Assembly: GCA_019323555.1 (NCBI GenBank)
Contig: JAHWHC010000004.1
Location: 1 to 8,106, forward strand
From: Candidatus Woesearchaeota archaeon
GTDB taxonomy: Archaea > Nanobdellota > Nanobdellia > Woesearchaeales > ARS49
DNA: 8,106 bases
Direction: 5' to 3'
The position numbers were made by a program, and so were the translations under genes. Shown here in pieces: positions 1-5,878 of this stretch (position 1 is the first letter of the stretch; the number at the start of each line of letters is the position of its first letter). The notes under the pieces are model-generated. The model searched no databases, was not told the origin of the DNA, and saw only the letters and a program-made list of their open reading frames with translations.

Positions 1-87
1 GTTTTAGAGCCTGTTGAAGAAGCTCCAGAAGACCAGGATTCTGGCGATTCAGAGCCTGAGGAAGAGGAAGACCTAGAGTACGAATAG
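1..87 (+). CDS. C-terminal end of an upstream gene, highly acidic tail (partial)
   Basis: The frame is open from base 1 to a TAG stop at 85-87 and gives 28 residues, more than half of them Glu or Asp (ending EEEEDLEYE). The start lies outside the window. Such a low-complexity acidic tail is probably disordered. It cannot identify the protein, because many archaeal proteins of unrelated function end this way. The gene is separated from the next one by a promoter-containing gap, so it is probably not in the same transcription unit. No T-rich terminator is visible directly after the stop. The frame call depends only on the composition and the clean stop. Confidence 0.55.
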   Translation, partial: VLEPVEEAPEDQDSGDSEPEEEEDLEYE

Positions 88-120
88 TGTAACCACTTCT
101 TAGAGACAAATAACCGAAAG

Positions 121-149
121 CTTTATAAAGGATTATTACTATTATTATG
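121..149 (+). promoter_or_regulatory. Archaeal promoter for the AbrB-kinase-SLT operon
   Basis: A TATA box, TTTATAAA at 122-129 (inside the palindrome CTTTATAAAG, 121-130), is followed after 7 bases by TACTATTATTATG (137-149). With usual archaeal spacing the transcript would start near 150-155, before the GGGGTGG ribosome binding site at 169-175. The TACTATTATTA element recurs downstream of the TATA boxes at the other promoters in the window, at places matching the -10 proximal promoter (melting) region. Confidence 0.6.
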
Positions 150-164
150 TATAATTTATACATA
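146..164. promoter_or_regulatory. Perfect palindrome at the predicted transcript start, candidate operator
   Basis: The arms TATGTATAA (146-154) and TTATACATA (156-164) are exact reverse complements around a single central T. The site sits at or just after the predicted transcript start and just before a gene for an AbrB/MazE-like DNA-binding protein. AbrB/MazE-family antitoxins commonly bind palindromes in their own promoters, so autoregulation is a reasonable inference. AT-rich sequence makes short palindromes fairly common, but 9-bp perfect arms are notable. Confidence 0.45.
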
Positions 165-180
165 CTCAGGGGTGGATTCA

Positions 181-324
181 GTGGCAGAGCAGATAGTGAT
201 TACTAAGAAAGTAGCGAAGCATGGAAATCAAGCTGTAATCATAGTTCCAAGAATTCTTGAAAATAAATTAAAGCCAAAGACAGTCGTAAAACTGACTATT
301 GACGTTCTGGAGGAGGCTAAATAA
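181..324 (+). CDS. Small AbrB/MazE/SpoVT-like DNA-binding protein (47 aa)
   Basis: Encodes 47 residues that fit the swapped-hairpin AbrB fold: a basic strand ITKKVAKHGN (residues 7-16), a hydrophobic strand ending in a Pro (AVIIVPRILE, 18-27), then a loop and last strand TVVKLTID (34-41). Proteins of this family bind DNA as dimers and act as transition regulators or antitoxins. The GTG at 181 lies 5 bases after GGGGTGG (169-175). An in-frame GTG at 172 would add three residues and is the alternative start. The stop TAA (322-324) shares one base with the ATG of the kinase gene, so the two are coupled. The palindrome at 146-164 is a likely target. It could be an antitoxin-like partner or simply the operon repressor. 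The fold call is by pattern only, since the protein is very short. Confidence 0.65.
   Translation: MAEQIVITKKVAKHGNQAVIIVPRILENKLKPKTVVKLTIDVLEEAK
309..316 (+). promoter_or_regulatory. Strong ribosome binding site for the 755-aa kinase fusion gene
   Basis: GGAGGAGG ends 7 bases before the ATG at 324, inside the end of the AbrB-like gene. It fixes the start of the downstream gene and shows that it can be translated well independently of coupling. Confidence 0.7.
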
Positions 325-2591
325 TGTTATCAGCAGAGCAGCGCAGGAAAAGAGAAGAAGGTATTCTAAGAAGTACACTGGGCGCTACTGACGAGGATTT
401 AGAAGCAAAAAGGCGCATGGCGCGGTATGTTTTTGATGAACATGGTGAATTGATTACAATGCTTCCAGGCATAGGCACTCTTGAGGAATTTAATATAGGG
501 ACTTACAAAAAGCAGTTCAAGGCTGCCCTGAAAAATCCTATTACAAGATTAGCGAGACGGGGCCTGGATTGGCTATTGCGAAAAGATGATACCAGACACC
601 AGATGCTTCGTCATGCTCACGCACTAAAGCTGGAATTAGGAGGAGGGGATTGGGACAGGTTTTACTCAAATCTCTTGGTTGGAAAGCACGAGCAAGGTTT
701 ATTGATACACCTTGGTGAGACAGGAGAGATTGATGAATCTTACACAAAAGAATTAGCCAGCAGAACTGGCTGGTTTTTCAACAGGCACCCTCTTCCGATT
801 TATGAGGTTTTGGTAGAACAGGCATCTAAACAAGGAAAAATCAATGGAGGCGGTCTTTACAAGATTATTTTAGAATTGCGGCCAGGTGAGTTCGCGACTT
901 TTTTTGCTAAAAAGCATGCAAAGAATGATGAATACCAGAGAACCCTGAAAGTACAGCCTCTGCTTGCAAGAGTTACAGATAAAGTTAGCCCTATCCTTGC
1001 AAGTGATCCCCATAATGGGATAACTGTTGAAAAGTATATTCACGGCGAAACTTTAACAAATGCATTAAAGCGGTCTTCTTGGAGAACAGATTTTTCTTAT
1101 TTAACAGATCCTATTGAGAAGGCTAAGGCAGAAAGAAGCGCAAGAGAGTATAATGACAAGCAAAGAAAGGAAAAATTAATTCCTGCTCTTGACGAGTTAA
1201 TTGAGATATCAAATACTGTTGAAGAAAACAGGAGCTGGTTCAAAAACCTGAGAGTCCTAGGAAAGGACGGAACATCTTTTGGAGATTGGTTCAAGCAAAA
1301 ATACAGGCCAAATACTGATGAGCTGGTTTCAATTATTGAAAGGAATATCACTAGTTACCTGGATTCAGAAGACACTGTTTTCTGTCATGGTGATGCTCAC
1401 ACAGATAACGTCATTGAGAGGCTGCACAAGCCTCACTGGATTGACTGGGAATTTGCAGGCTTCAGCATTCCCCAATGGGATGTTGTAAAGCTGCTGAAAA
1501 GAGCAGGCTTGAGCGAAAAAACAGAGCAGGAGATTGTTGATCATGTCTGTGAAAAAAGGAATTATGAAGACAGGGAGCGTTTCAATCTTGTGTATACCAA
1601 GGCAAAGATCTTTGACAGGCTTGCCTCTGCTGCAAAGTATCACAAGCTTTCACTGGATTCTAGACGGCACAGGCCAGAAAGGCAGGCTCAGGCAGATATT
1701 TATTTCACAGACGCTCTTGAGATGATTGCAGCAGACAGCACAATAAACGAAGAAGAAAAAACAGCTCTTGTAAGCGCTCTTGAAAAAGATGCTAAAGGCA
1801 AGTTTTCAAGGCTTACAGAAGAAGAGTATGAGAAATTCGCTAAAGAGCTTGACCCATATGCAAACCAGTCTATTGAGAATTATGGAACACCGTCTATCAT
1901 GGCAAAGTATGAACAGCCTCCTCTGACAGAAAGGCTGGGAAAATTGTGGAAAAAGCACAAGCTGAAGATAGCTGCAGGAGTATTGATTGCTGTTGGAGGT
2001 CTTATTGGAACAAAGGTTTATGCAAATCAGCTTGAGCAGCAGCAAAGAATGCTTACAAAGATTGAAAGAACTAACCAGTATTTTGGAAATTTAGGAAGAA
2101 ATGATGCATTGATGCCTTTTGTTGAGGAATATGCAGGAAAATATGATAATGTAAATCCAGAAGAACTTGCTGCTGTGATTAATGCTGCTTATCAATATAA
2201 CAAGAAGGTTGCAGATTTTCTGCTTGATTACAGGCAGAATCCAGAGCCTTGGGCTCGTGATGCTGGTGCTAAGAAGGCAAGAGAGCTGTTCAAGTTAAAG
2301 AGCGGTCTTTCTGAAAGACAATCTTTTGTCAAGGAAGAGAATCTTGAGGATCCTGAGAATAATGTTTTTGCAGCTGCAAAAAGATTGAGTGACATGAAGA
2401 AGCTGTTTCCAGACATAACAGATGCAATACTAGCATTTTACACAAGCCCGGAATTTGTAGAAAAATGGAAGCAAGGAAGAAGCTACTGGGATTACTCCAA
2501 GGAACAGGAATTTGAGCGGGACTATCCAAAAGAGTTTGGACACAATTACAAGGAGCTGACTGATCGCGCTATTGCAAACCTAGGAAAATGA
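324..2591 (+). CDS. APH/choline-kinase-like domain fused through a membrane helix to an SLT-like domain (755 aa)
   Basis: Residues about 180-440 look like an aminoglycoside phosphotransferase/choline kinase-type catalytic domain. They have a candidate N-lobe lysine in FFAKKH (193-198), a hinge-like VEKYIHGETL (235-244), the catalytic loop HGDAHTDN (355-362, Asp357 and Asn362) and the metal-binding IDWE (373-376, Asp374). Residues 1-180 are unrecognised. A basic stretch KKHKLK (543-548) precedes one membrane helix (about 549-566), which predicts a cytoplasmic kinase and an outside C-terminus. The tail (about 595-755) resembles a lysozyme/SLT fold: NPEELAAVIN (611-620), EDPENNVFAAAKRL (675-688) and AILAFYTSPEFVEKW (701-715), the last like the SLT AxxYNxGPxxV motif. 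The position of the catalytic Glu is Asn620, so that domain is probably binding or inactive. It overlaps the AbrB-like gene by one base and the next gene by ATGA. The substrate is unknown; family membership alone does not mean drug resistance. Confidence 0.7.
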   Translation: MLSAEQRRKREEGILRSTLGATDEDLEAKRRMARYVFDEHGELITMLPGIGTLEEFNIGTYKKQFKAALKNPITRLARRGLDWLLRKDDTRHQMLRHAHALKLELGGGDWDRFYSNLLVGKHEQGLLIHLGETGEIDESYTKELASRTGWFFNRHPLPIYEVLVEQASKQGKINGGGLYKIILELRPGEFATFFAKKHAKNDEYQRTLKVQPLLARVTDKVSPILASDPHNGITVEKYIHGETLTNALKRSSWRTDFSYLTDPIEKAKAERSAREYNDKQRKEKLIPALDELIEISNTVEENRSWFKNLRVLGKDGTSFGDWFKQKYRPNTDELVSIIERNITSYLDSEDTVFCHGDAHTDNVIERLHKPHWIDWEFAGFSIPQWDVVKLLKRAGLSEKTEQEIVDHVCEKRNYEDRERFNLVYTKAKIFDRLASAAKYHKLSLDSRRHRPERQAQADIYFTDALEMIAADSTINEEEKTALVSALEKDAKGKFSRLTEEEYEKFAKELDPYANQSIENYGTPSIMAKYEQPPLTERLGKLWKKHKLKIAAGVLIAVGGLIGTKVYANQLEQQQRMLTKIERTNQYFGNLGRNDALMPFVEEYAGKYDNVNPEELAAVINAAYQYNKKVADFLLDYRQNPEPWARDAGAKKARELFKLKSGLSERQSFVKEENLEDPENNVFAAAKRLSDMKKLFPDITDAILAFYTSPEFVEKWKQGRSYWDYSKEQEFERDYPKEFGHNYKELTDRAIANLGK

Positions 2592-3604
2592 AGCCACTGA
2601 AAAAACTTAGATGGAAATTGAATTGGTACCCAAAAATAAGAAAGGCATTTCTTACTGCAGCGTTAGCTGCAGGCATTTTGGCGCCGTCTGCTGCGTATAG
2701 TGTTCCGATTTTGTTAGATGCTAATAAAAAATGGGCACAGCAGAAGGAATTAAGTGAATTAATCAGAGAGCCTGTTCCAGAGAGTTTTATTGCAGATGTA
2801 AAACAGAGAAGCCTGGATTACTTTGTAAAAGATGCTTATTATTTCGGAGGCATTGAAGAAAAAGAGGGCGTGTGGCCCTACCGAGACTCTGGGGAATATA
2901 AAGAATTTGAAGAGGGAATCAAAAAAGTCAGCAAAGAGACAGGTGTTCCAAGATACATACTTGCTGGATTAGTAGAGTATTGCCACCAGTGCAACAGCGG
3001 CCCGCATGCGATAATTAGTTGGGGCGGCAGGACTCCTGTGACTCCTGAAGAAGCAGGTATCAAAGGAATGGTTTTATGGGAAGATCCTGAACAGGATTTT
3101 TTGAGCGGTGCTGGAAAATTCAAGAGATTGCTTAGAGAGGTAGGCGATGAGCTGACTGCCTTAATTTTAATGTATGAAGAGCCTTTTTATCAGGTAAGAG
3201 AGAACATAAAAAATGCAAAAAAAGAAGCTGAACATGCTTATGCCTGCTTGAAACAATACAAGGAATGGAGATCAATGAGAAGCGAGGAAGAGCTTGCACA
3301 GTATGATGCTATTGTTGTACAGCACGATGCAATTCCGATGAAAGAATGGCAAAAGCGTGATGAGCTTGAGAAGCAGCTAAAGGCCTTGTTTGATGAAATT
3401 ACCACTGAAAGAGAATCTGCCGGCAGCAGCGGCGATTTCAGGGGCAATTATCAGCCTATGGCAAAAGAATGGGACGAGGACTTGTTCCATGTCACAATGC
3501 ACCCAAAGTACTGGAAATACAAGTGCTGGTGGGTGAATAACCTGAACATGGGCGCCGGTGCAGTAAAGATAGCTTTGAGGTTAAAGAGAGATGGCTTCCA
3601 GTGA
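2588..3604 (+). CDS. Membrane-anchored lytic-transglycosylase-like protein, possible active copy (338 aa)
   Basis: A basic N-terminus (KPLKKLRWK) leads to one hydrophobic segment (about 20-40), a signal anchor or signal peptide, so the rest should lie outside the membrane. Residues about 105-205 follow SLT/goose-lysozyme order: ETGVPRYILAGLVEY with Glu130 where the catalytic acid is expected, AGIKGMVLW (156-164) resembling GLMQ, DPEQDFLSGAGKFKRLL (166-182) resembling the DPxxNixxGxxYL helix, and ALILMYEEPFYQV (191-203) resembling AxxYNxGPxxV. Two Cys (132, 135) flank the site. A charged, probably coiled helical part (205-275) and a Trp-rich C-terminal part with CWWVNN (313-318) are unrecognised. 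The ATG at 2588 overlaps the kinase stop (ATGA). The whole domain assignment rests on motif order; homology is distant, and binding without hydrolysis is possible. Confidence 0.6.
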   Translation: MKPLKKLRWKLNWYPKIRKAFLTAALAAGILAPSAAYSVPILLDANKKWAQQKELSELIREPVPESFIADVKQRSLDYFVKDAYYFGGIEEKEGVWPYRDSGEYKEFEEGIKKVSKETGVPRYILAGLVEYCHQCNSGPHAIISWGGRTPVTPEEAGIKGMVLWEDPEQDFLSGAGKFKRLLREVGDELTALILMYEEPFYQVRENIKNAKKEAEHAYACLKQYKEWRSMRSEEELAQYDAIVVQHDAIPMKEWQKRDELEKQLKALFDEITTERESAGSSGDFRGNYQPMAKEWDEDLFHVTMHPKYWKYKCWWVNNLNMGAGAVKIALRLKRDGFQ

Positions 3605-4547
3605 TATGAGATGGAAAATGCATGATTCTTTGAGAGAGTTAGATAGAAAGCTGAACTATATGCAGTTAGCTAAAGATTATGTTAAAGAGAAATGCAGTGA
3701 AGCTGTGTTTGTGGGGGGCTTTTGTTTGGCTGTAACAGGAGCCTTTGGTGTGTTACTTACACCAATAGCGCTTTTTGCTGAGCTTGCAGGAAACAGGAAA
3801 ATTGAGGCTTATAAATCAGAACTTCCTAGAACAAATGTGTATGAGCAGAAATACGCTGATTTAGCTGAAAGAGTGAGTGAAAAGACAGGTGTTGATGAAA
3901 AGATCCTGCTTGGCTTGATTGCAGGCGGAAAAACAATCTATGCAAAGGAATTGAGAGAGAATGGCTATGCAGGAATTGTTCCTGTAAGGCCAGAGGAAGC
4001 TGGCGTTACAGCTGAAACTTTAAGAAATGATGATGAGCAGTGCCTGTTGAGCGCTGCGCAGGTTTTCAGAAAAGCTGCAGAAGGCCATACAGATCTAGAG
4101 ACCGTTGTTGGCGAGTTTTGGTACAGAGAAAAAGAAGAAGAGGCAGAAAGCGCAGGAGACGGTTGGCAGTTTATTAATGCGGCAATAAATGCTTATAATG
4201 ATCGTACACGTGCAGAACAGTGTTCAAAAGCACAAGAATCTTTGATGTATCACCAAGGAGCTCTTGCATATGAAGAAATGCTCTCTAAGCTTCCTGAAGA
4301 AGAGCAGGAATTCAGAAGAATACATGGCAGTTATCCCTCAGGTCAGGATCCTTTATCAAGAAAGATACAAAATCCTGCTTTGTTGTTTTACTACCAAGCC
4401 ACAATTGATGCTTATGAAAGGCATCGTGCTGGTGATAAAGATTTCACATGGATAGATCTATTGCCTGTCAAGTTAGCTTCAATCATGAAATGTTCTCTTG
4501 CGCACATGGGCGGCGCAAAACTCAAAGAAAGTGGCTCAGGTGAGTAG
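3591..4547 (+). CDS. Membrane-anchored degenerate SLT-like paralogue (318 aa)
   Basis: One long hydrophobic segment (about 38-65) anchors the protein. Residues 93-180 align with the preceding protein: RVSEKTGVDEKILLGLI against KVSKETGVPRYILAGLV, then PVRPEEAGV (131-139) against PVTPEEAGI, and NDDEQCLLSAAQVFRK (146-161) against EDPEQDFLSGAGKFKR. The catalytic Glu position is Ala111 and the Tyr/Pro motif is gone, so it is probably a non-catalytic partner that arose by duplication. The C-terminal 120 residues are helical and unrecognised. The ATG at 3591 overlaps the previous gene by 14 bases and follows GAGG (3577-3580). An ATG at 3606, just after the upstream stop, would remove five residues and is equally plausible. 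The last 26 bases overlap the opposing phoU-like gene. Confidence 0.6.
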   Translation: MASSDMRWKMHDSLRELDRKLNYMQLAKDYVKEKCSEAVFVGGFCLAVTGAFGVLLTPIALFAELAGNRKIEAYKSELPRTNVYEQKYADLAERVSEKTGVDEKILLGLIAGGKTIYAKELRENGYAGIVPVRPEEAGVTAETLRNDDEQCLLSAAQVFRKAAEGHTDLETVVGEFWYREKEEEAESAGDGWQFINAAINAYNDRTRAEQCSKAQESLMYHQGALAYEEMLSKLPEEEQEFRRIHGSYPSGQDPLSRKIQNPALLFYYQATIDAYERHRAGDKDFTWIDLLPVKLASIMKCSLAHMGGAKLKESGSGE

Positions 4548-5406
4548 TTTTCTCCATGATATACGTTAAATAGTGCGTCAAGTACAGATTTTTCTTTAAT
4601 ATTAGCAGTTTTTCTTGTTTTCTGTGGAGCTTGTCTATTAGTTCTTTCATCTCAAGCATGTTTTTTCTTTCTCTTTTGTAGAAACATTGATAGTATAGAT
4701 CTGTTAGCGCAACTACATCCTTGTAGAAAGACAATATTTCTGGTGCAATCTTTTCTTTTGTTTTGACAAGATGATTGCATATGTATGTATAATGGTCTGC
4801 TAATTGTTCTAGCACAGCTATTGTGTGGAACACGAATTTTTCCTCTTTTGAGTTCTTGTATCCGTATTTGTTTATTAGTCTGAGGCAGAAAAGCGAATAT
4901 TTGTTGCACATTCTTTCCTGGTCTGCGATGTTTTGCAGTCTTTGGTAATCTTTTTCTTTTGCAGCATCCAGGCTCTCTTGTGCCATTGACTTAACCAGCA
5001 GGAATAATCTTCGCATTATGTTGTCAAACTCTTGTTCTAGTGCCTCTGCAACATTCTTTAGTGTGCAGCTTGATTCTGTTTGGTTAACAAGTTCCATTCC
5101 AAGAAGTTTTTCTGTTTCTTTTACAACAAGATCCATGACTTTTGCGTCTTCAAAGTGTATTGTTATTTCATCATACCCCTGCATATAAGGAACTTCTATC
5201 AATCTGTTCATATACTCCGCAGGAGTTGCTATTTTGATTTCTTTTTTCAGGGCCTCTGTCTTTTTTTCTGTGCTTATCTGCAGAGTGCCTTCTATGTCAG
5301 ATATCTCTACTTCATCGCCTTTCTTAAGTTTCTGGTCCTTGATCCACTTTGAGGGCAGTGAAACCATCATTGTGGCAGCCCCTTGTTTGACGAGTTTCCT
5401 TCTCAT
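4522..5406 (-). CDS. phoU: AbrB-PhoU type phosphate-uptake regulator (294 aa)
   Basis: Residues 1-50 are an AbrB/SpoVT-type DNA-binding domain (KLVKQGAATMMVSLPSKWIK, 4-23, then KKGDEVEIS, 28-36). Residues about 120-290 form a PhoU-like helical bundle with the helix EFDNIMRRLFLLV (126-138) and the signature-like LEQLADHYTYI (199-209), comparable to the ERxxDxxxxI motif that coordinates metal in PhoU. Archaeal PhoU homologues with this N-terminal domain are well known and are thought to control phosphate transport genes. No pst transporter genes are in the window, so the target is uncertain. The ATG at 5404-5406 has no Shine-Dalgarno sequence and lies about 24 bases from the TATA box, so the transcript is probably leaderless. 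The 3' end converges on and overlaps the SLT-like paralogue. Confidence 0.8.
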   Translation of the reverse strand: MRRKLVKQGAATMMVSLPSKWIKDQKLKKGDEVEISDIEGTLQISTEKKTEALKKEIKIATPAEYMNRLIEVPYMQGYDEITIHFEDAKVMDLVVKETEKLLGMELVNQTESSCTLKNVAEALEQEFDNIMRRLFLLVKSMAQESLDAAKEKDYQRLQNIADQERMCNKYSLFCLRLINKYGYKNSKEEKFVFHTIAVLEQLADHYTYICNHLVKTKEKIAPEILSFYKDVVALTDLYYQCFYKRERKNMLEMKELIDKLHRKQEKLLILKKNLYLTHYLTYIMEKTTHLSHFL

Positions 5407-5410
5407 AAGC

Positions 5411-5438
5411 TAGTAATAATAGTAAGATGTTTATAAAG
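5411..5438 (-). promoter_or_regulatory. phoU-like gene promoter, leaderless type
   Basis: On the minus strand a TATA box, CTTTATAAAC (5438-5429), is followed after four bases by TACTATTATTACTA (5424-5411). The ATG begins four bases later. This spacing puts the transcript start at or beside the start codon, and no ribosome binding site is visible, as expected for a leaderless archaeal gene. Confidence 0.6.
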
Positions 5439-5459
5439 TTAATGGAAAGTTTATAGATT

Positions 5460-5477
5460 TATACTAGTATATATACT
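5460..5477. promoter_or_regulatory. Two overlapping palindromes between divergent promoters
   Basis: TATACTAGTATA (5460-5471) and AGTATATATACT (5466-5477) are each perfect 12-base palindromes and overlap by six bases. They lie between the TATA boxes of the phoU-like gene and the HicA-like gene, upstream of both, where an activator or shared regulator could bind. The region is very AT-rich, so chance is a real alternative. Confidence 0.3.
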
Positions 5478-5489
5478 TTAAACCTAATG

Positions 5490-5521
5490 TTTATATCTTT
5501 CTTACTATTACTACTATTCAC
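5490..5521 (+). promoter_or_regulatory. Promoter of the HicA-like gene
   Basis: The TATA-like TTTATATC (5490-5497) is followed after five bases by TACTATTACTACTATT (5503-5518), the same arrangement and spacing as in the divergent phoU-like promoter. A start near 5520 would leave a leader of about 27 bases, with GTGAT (5539-5543) as a weak ribosome binding site before the ATG at 5548. Confidence 0.55.
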
Positions 5522-5547
5522 TAATAACAGCAACTACAGTGATTACA

Positions 5548-5799
5548 ATGGCAGGAAACAAAACAAGAGACGGAATAAAGCTATCGCAGATAGTCAGGCT
5601 GCTTTCAGAATTGCCTGGCGTAGAGATACGGGATGGAACAAAGCATGCATTCATAGCAAGAACTGCTAATGCAAGGCCGTGCCCTATCGCTACATCCACA
5701 GATGCAAAAAAAATGCTCGTCCCCTGGGTAGCAAACGTGACAGGCATGGAAAAAGCAGCTGTTTATTCCTCATTGAAAGACGGAACTTGGTATAATTGA
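5548..5799 (+). CDS. Small HicA-like protein (83 aa)
   Basis: Eighty-three residues fit the alpha-beta-beta-beta-alpha order of HicA-type double-stranded-RNA-binding-fold proteins: helix LSQIVRLLSELPG (12-24), strand VEIRDGTKHAFIAR (25-38) with His33 after Gly-Thr-Lys, where HicA has its GSHH catalytic His, a strand region with KKMLVPWVA (54-62) resembling the VVVP strand, and a last helix MEKAAVYSSLK (67-77). HicA toxins cleave mRNA and normally pair with HicB, which is not next to this gene, so it may be an orphan RNA-binding protein. GTG at 5539 would add three residues, but that GTG is better read as part of the ribosome binding site. The function is not certain; the fold match is by eye and the second strand is long for HicA. 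Confidence 0.45.
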   Translation: MAGNKTRDGIKLSQIVRLLSELPGVEIRDGTKHAFIARTANARPCPIATSTDAKKMLVPWVANVTGMEKAAVYSSLKDGTWYN

Positions 5800-5832
5800 G
5801 GCTTTAAACAGTTTATACTGTTTAATCCTCAA
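5796..5832. terminator. Stem-loop over the end of the HicA-like gene; possible terminator or operator
   Basis: Arms TTAAACAGT (5804-5812) and ACTGTTTAA (5817-5825) pair perfectly around the loop TTAT. After a small internal bulge, TTGAGG (5796-5801) pairs with CCTCAA (5827-5832). The stem includes the TGA stop and ends at the next TATA box. No T-run follows, so it is not a classic intrinsic terminator. RNA 3'-end protection or a protein-binding site upstream of the next promoter are equally possible. Confidence 0.45.
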
Positions 5833-5876
5833 TAATATATCATTCCGTGAATACTATTATTATGGTTGGTGGGTGA
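5833..5876 (+). promoter_or_regulatory. Promoter and ribosome binding site of the second operon
   Basis: TAATATAT (5833-5840) is the likely TATA box. TACTATTATTATG (5852-5864) is identical to bases 137-149 at the first operon, though it lies 11 bases from the TATA box here and 7 bases there. The ribosome binding site GGTGGGTGA (5868-5876) precedes the ATG at 5879. Confidence 0.5.
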
Positions 5877-5878
5877 AA

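Noticed and set aside
147..206. Short ORF starting at the ATG of the TACTATTATTATG motif
   Set aside because: It lies across the palindrome and the AbrB-like gene in another frame, has no ribosome binding site, and encodes only 19 residues.
324..2591. Aminoglycoside-resistance gene
   Set aside because: The APH-type motifs are shared by many small-molecule kinases, and the membrane helix and SLT-like tail are not features of known resistance enzymes.
4652..4909. Minus-strand ORF inside the phoU-like gene
   Set aside because: It is a frame shadow of the phoU-like gene, which has a clear domain match and its own promoter.
5487..5669. Overlapping 60-codon ORF from the TATA region
   Set aside because: It starts in the promoter and runs in another frame of the HicA-like gene, with no ribosome binding site and low-complexity N-terminal residues.
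5862..5876. Tiny leader ORF (ATG to TGA, four codons) before the second operon
   Set aside because: It coincides with the ribosome binding site and is too short to support as a leader peptide.
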